A program made the position numbers and the translations under genes. The notes beneath the pieces were generated by a model. That model was not told where the DNA came from and did not search any database. It saw nothing but the letters and a program-made list of their open reading frames with translations. Source: Chitinophagaceae bacterium (GTDB taxonomy: Bacteria; Bacteroidota; Bacteroidia; Chitinophagales; Chitinophagaceae). From it: DNA of 6,708 nt. Positions 1 to 6,708 of the stretch are shown in pieces. The stretch's first letter is position 1. Each line of letters opens with the position of its first letter. The stretch covers positions 1-6,708 of the forward strand of contig DMRT01000153.1 in NCBI GenBank assembly GCA_003455235.1. Reading direction: 5' to 3'.

Positions 1-152
1 TGATGCTGGCACCGGCCACCGGCTTTTACAGCACAGCCGGGCTGGGAAAAAATGAAGTACGGCTGGCTTATGTAATCAATGTTACGGCCATCAATGCAGC
101 AATGGACTGCCTGGAGAAAGCGCTGGAACAATACCCCGGAAGAACAAGCTGA
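1..152 (+). CDS. PLP-dependent class I/II aminotransferase, C-terminal end (partial)
   Basis: This open frame enters from the left edge (first complete codon at position 3) and stops with TGA at 150-152, leaving 49 visible residues. They read like the small-domain C-terminus of the aspartate-aminotransferase-like fold-type I enzymes of Bacteroidota: an APATGFY segment, then GLGKNEVRLAYV, then a terminal helix ending in ALEQYPGR. The Arg encoded at 60-62 within VRLAYV sits where this family keeps the arginine that binds the substrate alpha-carboxylate. The PLP-binding lysine and the rest of the catalytic core lie outside the window, so the amino-donor specificity cannot be judged. The DinB-like gene starts 47 bp downstream on the same strand and could be co-transcribed. 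The family call rests on recognising the C-terminal pattern only. Confidence 0.8.
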   Translation, partial: MLAPATGFYSTAGLGKNEVRLAYVINVTAINAAMDCLEKALEQYPGRTS

Positions 153-199
153 ACCGCTGCAAACAACCGCCATTCATCACAGGCATTTACTATTTTAAA

Positions 200-679
200 A
201 TGAATGCATCTGCACAAACAGCCAACCGCCTACGGGAAGTTATTTTAAACGGCACCTGGATAGCCAATACCAACTTCAACGCCCAGCTATCGGATCTTAG
301 CTGGCAACAGGCTACACAGCAGATTGGTGCACTGAACAGCATCGCTATCCTCAGTTCGCATATTCATTATTATATTGCCGGCGTGCTGAACGTTCTGGAA
401 GGCGGCACGCTCAACATCAAAGACAAATTCAGTTTTGATTTTCCGCCCATTCAATCACAGCACGATTGGCAGGCGGTGACAGGCCGGCTATGGGCCGATA
501 CCGAACGGCTTGCCGCCTGCGTGGAACGGATGACGCATGAGGAAATGCAGGCAGACTTTGCCGGCAAACAATATGGAAGCTACCAGCGCAACATCGATGC
601 CCTGATTGAACATTGCTATTATCACCTGGGGCAGATTGTGCTGATCAAAAAAATGGTGCTGGCAGCCGAAGGTGGCTGA
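200..679 (+). CDS. DinB/YfiT-like four-helix-bundle protein
   Basis: A 159-residue protein of the usual size for the DinB/YfiT superfamily, small putative metal-binding helical bundles whose members include thiol-dependent transferases and many uncharacterised proteins. Candidate metal ligands are a histidine in the second helix (His54 or His56, in SSHIHYY) and the C-terminal pair His138 and His142 in an H-x3-H-x-GQI arrangement, the most diagnostic motif of the superfamily. There is no signal peptide, so it should be cytoplasmic. The ATG at 200 has no Shine-Dalgarno sequence but an A/T-rich leader, as is normal in Bacteroidota. It lies 47 bp after the aminotransferase on the same strand. A small hairpin with a T-tract overlaps its stop codon. 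The enzymatic role is unknown; the fold assignment is reasonably firm. Confidence 0.78.
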   Translation: MNASAQTANRLREVILNGTWIANTNFNAQLSDLSWQQATQQIGALNSIAILSSHIHYYIAGVLNVLEGGTLNIKDKFSFDFPPIQSQHDWQAVTGRLWADTERLAACVERMTHEEMQADFAGKQYGSYQRNIDALIEHCYYHLGQIVLIKKMVLAAEGG

Positions 680-686
680 TTTTTTT
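663..686 (+). terminator. Possible intrinsic terminator overlapping the DinB-like stop codon
   Basis: CAGCC (663-667) can pair with GGCTG (674-678) around a 6-base loop, and the stem is followed by A and seven T. The stem is only 5 bp. The T-run can also sit in the loop of a competing GCTGA/TCAGC hairpin (675-679 with 686-690), so efficiency is doubtful. If it works, it separates the DinB-like gene from the exported protein at 719. Confidence 0.35.
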
Positions 687-718
687 CAGCAACAAAATAA
701 TTATCTAAATTCTACTGT

Positions 719-1315
719 ATGTACAAAAAGATCGCCGGTTTACTATTCTCCGTTCTGGGCTCATTTATCCTGCACGCACAAACAGGCAAAGCCATTGCCG
801 ATTACCTGAACCTGCCCGGTCCGGTTGTGCTGAATAAGGATACTTTCCGGCTGGCCTGGTCATCGCATCCTTCTGCAGCTTATTATAAACAGGAATACGT
901 GGGCGCCAAAGACAAGCTGGAAAAATTCCGGAAAATGGTTTTAGTGGAAGCACTGATTGGTGATGCACAACCGCTCGACCTGGTGAACGCAAAGATCAAT
1001 GAGCTTAAACAGATGAAGCAATCCAACCCGATGGTGAATTACGAAACCTTTCAAAAGAACGGCGAGATCATTCTTGATTTCCTCGTGAGTGATAATTCAG
1101 CGGATGGAAAAAAAGTGAACATCCTGGAGCGGAATGTATACCGCTACCGGTCTGTTACCGATAAAAACGGGAAGAAGGCGGTGATGTTGTTCGGCGCCAG
1201 CGAAAGGGCTTATGGGAATGAAGTGGATGTATTCTTATCCGCTTTAAAAAATACAAAATCCATTTTACTGAATGCCGTCGCTGCCTATCCTGTTCCGGCA
1301 ATCAGCTTTAAATGA
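719..1315 (+). CDS. Exported protein of unknown function
   Basis: A 198-residue protein that I do not recognise. The N-terminus is a typical signal peptide: Lys-Lys at 3-4, a hydrophobic core at about 6-18, and a probable signal peptidase I site after Ala20 in HAQ. There is no lipobox cysteine, so it is predicted to be periplasmic or secreted rather than a lipoprotein. After the signal come a lysine-rich, probably helical stretch (about 62-102) and a mixed region with strand-like segments (EIILDFLV at 116-123, NVYRYRSV at 139-146, KAVMLFGASERAYG at 153-166), ending in a helical tail. No catalytic motif or transmembrane helix is visible in the mature part. The ATG at 719 is chosen because it opens the signal peptide directly. 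The gene converges on the SAM hydroxide adenosyltransferase with only 8 bp between the two stop codons, and no clear bidirectional terminator is seen there. Confidence 0.75.
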   Translation: MYKKIAGLLFSVLGSFILHAQTGKAIADYLNLPGPVVLNKDTFRLAWSSHPSAAYYKQEYVGAKDKLEKFRKMVLVEALIGDAQPLDLVNAKINELKQMKQSNPMVNYETFQKNGEIILDFLVSDNSADGKKVNILERNVYRYRSVTDKNGKKAVMLFGASERAYGNEVDVFLSALKNTKSILLNAVAAYPVPAISFK

Positions 1316-1323
1316 CCGGCTGT

Positions 1324-2226
1324 TTAATTTACCTTACTTATCTCCACCTTCCATTCGCTGCCGCTGTACACTTTATGCACGGCAGAAAAACTACCCATGT
1401 TGAGTGCAAAGGAAACCTGCAGTAAACTGTTGAGGTAAAGCAACGGTTGTCCTTTGGCCACGGCGCCAAAGGTTTCGCTGTAAGGCATCGCTCCTTCGTA
1501 TCGTTTTGTTTTGTTCTGCCAGATCTGTACCTGAAATTTATCCCCGGGCTTTGCATTCAGTTTATTAAAAAGGGCGGCAGGAATATTCGTCCAGATATTT
1601 CCGTACTGGATATCGAGGATGGCGATGGTCCCTTTTATTTTATTTCCCTCCAATGATGCTTCCTGGAAAGGAATACGCACCACCTGGCTGGGCAAAGCCG
1701 GACCTACCTGTTCAAAACTGATCACACCGGCCGCCAGCCGGGCTGCAGTATAGGCATACACGTCACGCCCGTGAAAGGTGTACGACTTCTCCGAATTTTT
1801 TCTCCGGTTCACCGCTTCATCAATCTCCCTTATTTCTGCAATGCCTTCCGATCCGGCGATCAGGGTGAGTGTTCCGTTATCGGGTGTAACAATAAAATGA
1901 CCGCTGTTGGTTTTCATCACCACCGACTTCCTGTTTGTTCCCACACCCGGATCAACCACGGATACAAATACGGTTCCCGCGGGCCAGTACGGAACGGTTT
2001 GTTCCAGGCGGTAAGCAGCTTCCCAGATATTGTATGCCGGTATCTCGTGGGTGAGATCAAATAATTTCAGGTCGGGAGAAACACCAATGGCCACGCCTTT
2101 CATGGCAGATACGGCTCCGTCTTTTAACCCAAAATCCGACTGGAAGACGATCGTTTTATTTTGAGCAGAGAGGTGGAGAATGGCTGAAAGAAAAAAAGAG
2201 AAAAAGAGAGTTGATTGCCTTTTCAT
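1324..2226 (-). CDS. SAM hydroxide adenosyltransferase (DUF62 family), with signal peptide
   Basis: A 300-residue member of the DUF62 family, whose characterised members hydrolyse S-adenosyl-L-methionine to adenosine and L-methionine with water or hydroxide as nucleophile. Numbered from the ATG at 2226, the family motifs run in order: QSDFG (SAM-ribose Asp31), MKGV, DLTHEIP (57-63), VVDPGVGTNR (90-99), TPDNG (114-118), FHGRDV (151-156), then the C-terminal domain with DIQYGNIWTNI (205-215). The catalytic Asp-Arg-His triad of archaeal PH0463 (Asp68, Arg75, His127) is matched by Asp92, Arg99 and His152 with nearly identical spacing. A longer frame could open at a TTG at 2256, but that codon lies inside a hairpin; the ATG at 2226 gives a clean signal peptide (MKRQ, hydrophobic core, cleavage after SA before Gln22). 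Export is the odd trait, because SAM is cytoplasmic. It lies 71 bp downstream of the TonB-dependent receptor on the same strand, with a terminator-like hairpin between. Confidence 0.88.
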   Translation of the reverse strand: MKRQSTLFFSFFLSAILHLSAQNKTIVFQSDFGLKDGAVSAMKGVAIGVSPDLKLFDLTHEIPAYNIWEAAYRLEQTVPYWPAGTVFVSVVDPGVGTNRKSVVMKTNSGHFIVTPDNGTLTLIAGSEGIAEIREIDEAVNRRKNSEKSYTFHGRDVYAYTAARLAAGVISFEQVGPALPSQVVRIPFQEASLEGNKIKGTIAILDIQYGNIWTNIPAALFNKLNAKPGDKFQVQIWQNKTKRYEGAMPYSETFGAVAKGQPLLYLNSLLQVSFALNMGSFSAVHKVYSGSEWKVEISKVN

Positions 2227-2240
2227 GTTGGTGATGAATT

Positions 2241-2275
2241 TAAAAAGGGTTGACAACTTTTACAGTCATCAACCC
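2241..2275 (-). terminator. Intrinsic terminator-like hairpin after the TonB-dependent receptor
   Basis: Read on the minus strand, GGGTTGA (2275-2269) pairs perfectly with TCAACCC (2253-2247). Two further base pairs (AC/GT) can form inside after a 2x2 internal loop, leaving a 7-base loop. The stem is followed at once by five T (2246-2242) and an A/T-rich tract. It begins 22 bp after the receptor stop codon and ends before the ATG of the SAM hydroxide adenosyltransferase at 2226, so it probably ends or attenuates receptor transcription. Confidence 0.6.
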
Positions 2276-2297
2276 CTGAATCATTTAATAGCTGTTA

Positions 2298-5136
2298 TCA
2301 GAAATTGAATGCCACTTTAGCAAACAGCTTGCGCCCGTTGAATCCCATCTGCACCGAATCCCATGGACCACCTGATTCATTGTCGCCGAACCAGCCTTTT
2401 GCCTGCGGGTTTACACCCAGGTTGGGATGTACATTCAGCACGTTATCGGCACCGGCAAACACCGTTATCTTTTTACAGATCTTGTAGGCTACGTACACAT
2501 CGGTAACCAGCTTGCCGTTGAAATTAAAGTGCTCGGGCACGTACACATTCGGATCGGCATCGGTAGGCACCATGGGGTTAATGCCCGTTTGATTGGGGTT
2601 ATCGGCCGTTGCATCACCAAAGCCCATCAGTTTAATTTTTCCATAATAGGTAAGGTTGGTCCCCACGATCAGTTTTTTCCAGTTGTATTCCAGGTTCAGG
2701 TTAAATTTTGCATTGGGGGCCGAAGCAAGCAGGAAGGCTTCTTCGCGGTCGCTGAAAAAGGTTTTGCGGTTCAGCTGTGTTCCGTTCAATGCGGATGGTA
2801 CGTTGATGTCGTCCACTTTCATCTTCTGGAAGTTTCCGGCCAGTAAAGCCCGGATACCATTTCTTCCCCATTTTTTTGAATAATCCACCACCACGTCCAG
2901 TCCATAGTTGGTGGTGTTAACTGCATTGGCAAAAAACTGAACAGTGGCTACATCGGATGGTATCTGTAAAGTGAACGATGGAGGCAATGTAGGATCGGAA
3001 GCACTGAAGAGCCCGGATAATACCACCCGGTCTTTTACCTTAACGATGTATCCGTCCATGGTAATTGTCAGTCCTTTTACGGGCTTCCATGAAAAACCGA
3101 AACTTCCGTTTACAGATGTTTCTTCTTTCAAAGCGGGGATGCCGGCTGCCTTGGTGATAGAACTTCCGTTGCGGGCAAAGAGTGCATTTACCAATACCCC
3201 GCCGCTGAAGGAAGTGAGTTTATTGCTGAAGTTGATCTGCTGCAGGGAAGGCGCCCGGAAACCGGTGCTTACGGAACCACGCAGGTTAAAATTATTCATG
3301 ATCTTATACCGGGTGGCAAATTTGAAAGTAGCCACCGATCCAAAGTCGGAATAGTTTTCAAAACGAACGGCTCCATCCAGCAGCCAGGCATTGGTGGCGT
3401 TCAGTTCCCCATCTACATATAAACTCACGCTGTGGCGGTTGGCTACAATGGCATCGGTTGGCGTGAAGCCAGGGAAGCCCTGCGAACCGGAAGCCGGCGT
3501 GCGGAACTCGCCTACGTTCGGGTAATACACGTCGGTAGGATGATAGTTTTTATAAGAACCTTCCTCTCCGGCATAAATAGAATACTGTTCCCAGCGGTAT
3601 TCAGCACCCAGGCCCAGGTTGAATCCATTTGCAACGGTTTTGAATGAACGGCTCACGTCGAAGTTCACGGTGTTCTGCCAGAAGTTGAAACCGCCATCAT
3701 CAAAATGATTGGGCAATGGCGTGCCGGCGGTCATGAACATGGACGCATTGTATGTTTTATCACCATAAAAATGGAAATCATTGCGGCCGAGTGTGTTGCT
3801 CAGGTCCCAGTTCCATTTATGACACACCCCTTTGAGGCCGGTAGCAATAGAAACATCTTTGATATGCGTCTGGATGTGTGGATTGTAATAGATCTCCCCG
3901 TCGTTGGCGGTACGCATGATATCAGGGTTATACAGCAGATCGCCGTTTACATCCACCGGGAAACGTTCAGGCCTTGCACTCCAGTTGCGGGTATAGGCAA
4001 AAGCGTCTGATTCTTTGGCATTGTATCCGCCAAAAGAATAAAAAGTGGTTTTCTTTTTTGCGCTGGTGGGAATCTCCATATTATACATGGCTCCGTAAGT
4101 GGTAACCGAACCATCGCCGAATGCACGGCGGTATGGGTTGATATAAGGCAATGCATCTTTATCCGATTGCCACTTGGCAGTATCGGCCTGGCGGTATGTT
4201 TTTCCCTGGGTAAGAAAATCGAGGGAGATATTCACAAAGCCGCCGTTCTTACCAAGACTAAATCCATTGTTGGCGGAAATGGTAAAGGTATTGCCATCCA
4301 GTTTTCTGCCGGAGTAATACTGGTTGCCATCATTGAATTTTTTTGAATTGAATTTGGTATCGTAGTAACCGGCCCATCCGGCATTTACTGACCAGTGATT
4401 CACGTCTTTCTTCAGGATGATATTCATTACACCGGCCATGGCATCGGAACCATACTGTGCCGAAGCACCATCGCGGAGGATTTCGATGCGGTCAACCGCC
4501 GATTGAGGAAAAGCATTGAGATCGGCGCCGGAATTACCACGTCCACGGGTACCAAACAAGGCAACAAAAGCCGTTTGGTGGCGGCGTTTGCCATTGATCA
4601 GTACTAATGTTTGATCAGGGCCCAGGCCACGCAGGGTTCCCAGGTCAATATGATCAGCACCATCGGCACCGGTTTGTTTATTATAGTTAAAGCCAGGGCG
4701 CCGCCATGTTCAGGGCAGAAGTAAGGTCCATCTTTGCGGTGGGCTGTCCTACCTGGTTAATGCGGATCACATCCACCGGCACGGCCGTTTCAATTTTTGC
4801 CCGGGGGGCGCCACGGGTACCCACGATCACCACGTCGGACATATCCACCAGCGCAGTTTCCATATTCACCGTTACCGATGATTGTGTTCCCAGTGTGATC
4901 ATCTGGAAATTATAACCGATGCTGGTTATTTCGATCACATCTTTTGCCGACGCCTGCACCGTTGCCAAGCCATTGGCATTGGTGGTGGTTCCTGTACCGG
5001 AAGATTTTACCCGAACCGATGCGTTGGAAACAGGATTACCGGTTTTGGCATCAACCACCCGGATGGTGTAGGCTTGTTGGGCAAAAAGCAGGGAAGAGGT
5101 CAGCAGGAAGCTGAGCAGGAATAGTAGTTTTCTCAT
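2298..5136 (-). CDS. TonB-dependent outer-membrane receptor, interrupted by a frameshift
   Basis: An outer-membrane active transporter energised by TonB-ExbBD; its substrate is not identifiable from sequence. Two frames form one gene: 5136-4687 encodes the N-terminus and stops at TAA, and the frame running on to 2298 encodes the rest. Removing one base near 4695-4698 joins them into 945 residues. Domains: signal peptide (1-19, cleavage before Gln20); a carboxypeptidase-regulatory-like beta domain (about 22-96, with DAKTGNPVSNASV); DVVIVGTRG (101-109), a candidate TonB-box region; the plug (about 115-250), with LRGLGPDQTLVLINGKRRH across 168-186 and RIEILRDGASAQYGSDA at 216-232; then a 22-strand-type beta barrel ending in AFNF with the terminal Phe of barrel proteins. 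The ATG at 5136 is preferred over a TTG at 5157 because it begins the signal peptide. The gene is not SusC-like by its signature, and no susD partner lies in the window. It is divergent from amt. As read, translation would give a 149-residue exported stub, so this is either a pseudogene or a sequencing error. Confidence 0.85.
4687..4712 (-). other. Frameshift site within the TonB-dependent receptor gene
   Basis: On the coding (minus) strand the upstream frame reads ALNMAAP, then Trp-Leu-stop (TAA at 4689-4687). The downstream frame is closed upstream by TGA at 4712-4710. The shift must therefore fall within about 25 bases. Deleting one base of CCCT (4698-4695) restores ALNMAAPGFNYNKQTG, the normal plug-domain sequence of this receptor type. 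The homology is uninterrupted on both sides, so only one nucleotide is in excess. Confidence 0.85.
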
Positions 5137-5357
5137 ATAAAGGTTTTGTTGGAACAAATTTGGGGATAATCCGCTAAAAACTGAAAATTAAGTTTTAAAC
5201 CATTTGTTATTGACTGCATGGCCAAATGCAGACCAGCATTGTTTGTTATTGATAGATTGTTGATAACCTGAAACCGCTGTTTAATATCCGTTTCTTATTT
5301 TTACCGGCAACGACTGCCTGCTATACAAGTAACCAAACAACCCTTATTTGTATAAAC
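5137..5357. promoter_or_regulatory. Divergent intergenic region between the receptor gene and amt
   Basis: These 221 bp contain no plausible gene and must carry the promoters of both divergent genes. For amt, the box TATTTTTA (5296-5303) differs by one base from the Bacteroidota -7 consensus TAnnTTTG, but no TTTG -33 element lies at the right distance. A sigma70-like pair TTGATA (5260-5265) and TAATAT (5282-5287) with a 16-bp spacer also faces amt. For the receptor, the minus strand carries TAATTTTC (5190-5183) and the palindromic CAAATTTG (5162-5155), each one base from the -7 consensus. None of these is decisive. The repeat cluster at 5203-5252 is listed separately. Confidence 0.4.
5203..5252. 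repeat. Operator-like element: inverted repeat between two 11-bp direct repeats
   Basis: Two identical copies of TTTGTTATTGA lie at 5203-5213 and 5242-5252. Directly abutting the first copy is a perfect inverted repeat, CTGCAT-GGCCAA-ATGCAG (5214-5231, 6-bp arms and 6-bp spacer). The 39-bp offset between direct-repeat starts is not a whole number of helical turns, but the arrangement is ordered. Its place between two divergent transport genes fits binding of a dimeric regulator. I cannot assign it to a known regulator family. Confidence 0.4.
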
Positions 5358-6677
5358 ATGAACCGAAAAAAAGCCCTCTTTCCTTTCCTGTTATTGCTTG
5401 CCATTGTCATCCTGTCTGTTTTCGTTCCGGCTGTAACAAAGAACAGCAGTAACGACGTTCCCAACATCGACAATGCCGATACCGCCTGGATGCTGACGGC
5501 GGCGGCGCTGGTACTGATCATGACGCCCGGCCTGGCTTTTTTTTACGGCGGCATGGTAAGCAAGAAGAATGTGATCAGCACCATGCTGCAGAGTTTTATC
5601 AGCATGGCCGTGATAACGGTTTTGTGGGTAATGATCGGGTTCAGCCTGGCTTTTGGCGATTCCATCGGCGGCATCATCGGTAACCCCGGTACGTTTTTCA
5701 TGATGAAGGGATTGCTGAATGCAAAACCCTGGATACTGGCGCCCACCATTCCGCTCATGCTGTTTGCCTTTTACCAGCTGAAGTTTGCCATTATCACACC
5801 GGCACTCATCACCGGTGCTTTTGCCGAACGGATAAAATTCACTTCCTACATTTTATTCATCTGCCTGTTCTGCATTTTCATTTATTGCCCGCTGGCCCAT
5901 GCCACCTGGCATCCCGAAGGCATCTTATATAAATACGGGGTACTTGATTTCGCCGGTGGTACCGTGGTGCACATGAGCGCCGGATGGGCTGCATTGGCCA
6001 GCGCTATTTATTTAAAAAGAAGAAATGAAGAAGCGCATGCACCGGCCAGGATCACGTATGTATTGCTGGGCACCGGTTTATTGTGGTTTGGCTGGTTCGG
6101 GTTTAATGCAGGTTCTGCATTCGGGGCCAACTCACTGGCCGTTACGGCACTGGCCACCACCACCACCGCTTCTGCGGCCGCAGCATTTACCTGGATCATC
6201 TTTGATGCGCTGCGTGGACGGAAACCTTCGGCCATGGGCACCTGCATCGGCGCCGTGGTTGGACTGGTAGCCATCACTCCCGCTGCCGGCTTCATCAGCA
6301 TTGCGCATTCACTTACCGTAGGCATCGTAAGCAGTATCGTCAGCAATATGATGGTGGAGTGGAGAACAAAAACATCGATTGATGATACACTGGACGTTTT
6401 TCCCTGCCATGGCGTGGGAGGCATTGTTGGCTTTTTACTCACTGCGGTATTTGCTAATCAAACCATCAACAGCGGCAATACCACCGGCAACGGCCTGCTC
6501 TTTGGTGAAACCCATTTGTTCATCGTTCACCTGGTAACCACGGTTGGTGTTTCTGTTTTTGTATTTGGTGGAACATTCATCTTACTCAAAATAACCGATC
6601 TCATCACTCCGTTACGGGTGGGCGAAGAAGAAGAGATGAAGGGGCTGGATATTAGTCAGCACGGAGAAAAACTATAA
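5358..6677 (+). CDS. amt: Ammonium transporter, Amt/MEP/Rh family
   Basis: A 439-residue inner-membrane channel-type transporter for ammonium, expected to act as a trimer of 11-helix subunits. Pore residues align with E. coli AmtB: Phe143 (Phe107), Trp184 (Trp148), Asp197 and His205 in LDFAGGTVVH (Asp160 and His168), Phe249 and Ser253 in FGFNAGS (Phe215 and Ser219), and His351 in FPCHGVGGIVG (His318). The twin-His pair and gating phenylalanines are thus intact. The N-terminus (1-25) looks like a cleavable signal sequence, as in AmtB, followed by a short polar stretch before the first membrane helix. The cytoplasmic tail LRVGEEEEMKGLDISQHGE (419-437) keeps the conserved region through which GlnK/PII blocks the channel, so regulation by PII is likely although no glnK gene is in the window. 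The ATG at 5358 has no Shine-Dalgarno sequence. The gene is divergent from the TonB-dependent receptor. Confidence 0.96.
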   Translation: MNRKKALFPFLLLLAIVILSVFVPAVTKNSSNDVPNIDNADTAWMLTAAALVLIMTPGLAFFYGGMVSKKNVISTMLQSFISMAVITVLWVMIGFSLAFGDSIGGIIGNPGTFFMMKGLLNAKPWILAPTIPLMLFAFYQLKFAIITPALITGAFAERIKFTSYILFICLFCIFIYCPLAHATWHPEGILYKYGVLDFAGGTVVHMSAGWAALASAIYLKRRNEEAHAPARITYVLLGTGLLWFGWFGFNAGSAFGANSLAVTALATTTTASAAAAFTWIIFDALRGRKPSAMGTCIGAVVGLVAITPAAGFISIAHSLTVGIVSSIVSNMMVEWRTKTSIDDTLDVFPCHGVGGIVGFLLTAVFANQTINSGNTTGNGLLFGETHLFIVHLVTTVGVSVFVFGGTFILLKITDLITPLRVGEEEEMKGLDISQHGEKL

Positions 6678-6688
6678 TTATCTTTTAA

Positions 6689-6704
6689 CCACATAGACAC
6701 ATAG
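6689..6704. repeat. Start of an ACACATAG-like 8-bp tandem repeat
   Basis: CACATAG occurs at 6690-6696 and again at 6698-6704, an 8-bp period, followed by GACA at the window end that may open a third imperfect unit. It lies 12 bp after the amt stop codon. From memory, similar CACATAG strings recur between genes in Bacteroidota genomes. Only two units are visible, so its full length and class cannot be judged. Confidence 0.45.
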
Positions 6705-6708
6705 GACA

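Noticed and set aside
1290..1330. A bidirectional terminator between the two convergent genes, based on CCGG pairs.
   Set aside because: CCGG is self-complementary and the possible stem is only about 4-5 bp with no flanking T-tract.
1771..2064. A 97-codon plus-strand open frame opposite the SAM hydrolase.
   Set aside because: It overlaps the most conserved part of that enzyme and has no recognisable domain or start context.
2186..2210. A 25-base purine run with an A7 tract in the SAM hydrolase signal-peptide region, as a possible phase-variation switch.
   Set aside because: The frame is intact, and a Phe/Ser/Leu-rich hydrophobic core naturally gives a pyrimidine-rich coding strand; one A7 run is too little evidence.
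1324..2226. SAM-dependent fluorinase or chlorinase.
   Set aside because: The Asp-Arg-His triad of the hydroxide-using DUF62 group is present, and this triad distinguishes them from the halogenases; nothing suggests halide binding.
2227..2256. Ten-codon upstream extension of the SAM hydrolase beginning with TTG at 2256.
   Set aside because: The TTG lies in the terminator-like hairpin and the added residues precede a complete signal peptide that starts at the ATG at 2226.
2298..4559. The receptor as a separate 753-residue gene starting with TTG at 4559.
   Set aside because: Plug-domain sequence continues upstream of 4559 in the same frame to about 4694, and a signal peptide and regulatory domain follow in the shifted frame, so this start is an artefact of the frameshift.
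5137..5157. Seven-codon upstream extension of the receptor beginning with TTG at 5157.
   Set aside because: The ATG at 5136 opens a textbook signal peptide (MRKLLFLLSFLL), and the extension would add polar residues before it.
5258..5266. A DnaA-box-like 9-mer, TTATCAACA on the minus strand.
   Set aside because: It is a single near-match with no cluster of further boxes, no AT-rich unwinding element and no dnaA or dnaN nearby.
6008..6442. A 144-codon open frame antisense to amt.
   Set aside because: It lies wholly opposite a strongly conserved gene, and its Ala/Pro/Thr-rich product mirrors the codon bias of amt, so it is a shadow.

Overview
The window looks like a chromosomal segment from a member of the Bacteroidota, most likely a Chitinophagaceae-type bacterium. 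The reasons are the signal peptides ending in Ala-Gln, a TonB-dependent receptor that begins with a carboxypeptidase-regulatory-like domain, the lack of convincing Shine-Dalgarno sequences before the starts, and ACACATAG-type repeats at the right edge. The taxonomic call is an inference from these traits; no marker gene is present.

Layout, left to right. (1) The last 49 codons of a PLP-dependent class I/II aminotransferase run in from the left edge (+). (2) A DinB/YfiT-type four-helix-bundle protein follows (+), with a weak terminator-like hairpin over its stop codon. (3) An exported protein of unknown function (+) ends 8 bp from the 3' end of the next gene. (4) On the minus strand lies an S-adenosyl-L-methionine hydroxide adenosyltransferase (DUF62 family) with an intact Asp-Arg-His triad and a clear signal peptide. 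(5) Upstream of it, also on the minus strand, is a TonB-dependent outer-membrane receptor. Its reading frame is broken by a single extra base near 4695-4698; repaired, it gives 945 residues. A hairpin plus T-tract separates (5) from (4). (6) A 221-bp divergent intergenic region holds two copies of an 11-bp direct repeat flanking a perfect 6-bp inverted repeat. (7) An Amt-family ammonium transporter follows (+), with all pore residues and the PII-responsive C-terminal tail. (8) The last 31 bases begin an ACACATAG-like tandem repeat.

Functionally this is a mix of housekeeping and uptake genes rather than one obvious pathway. The receptor would import an unidentified substrate across the outer membrane, the SAM hydrolase-like protein would act in the envelope, and Amt would take up ammonium across the inner membrane. 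I see no CRISPR array, RNA gene, transposon or phage gene. The points most worth a second look are the frameshift in the receptor, the export signal on an enzyme whose known substrate is a cytoplasmic cofactor, and the symmetrical repeat element between the receptor and amt.
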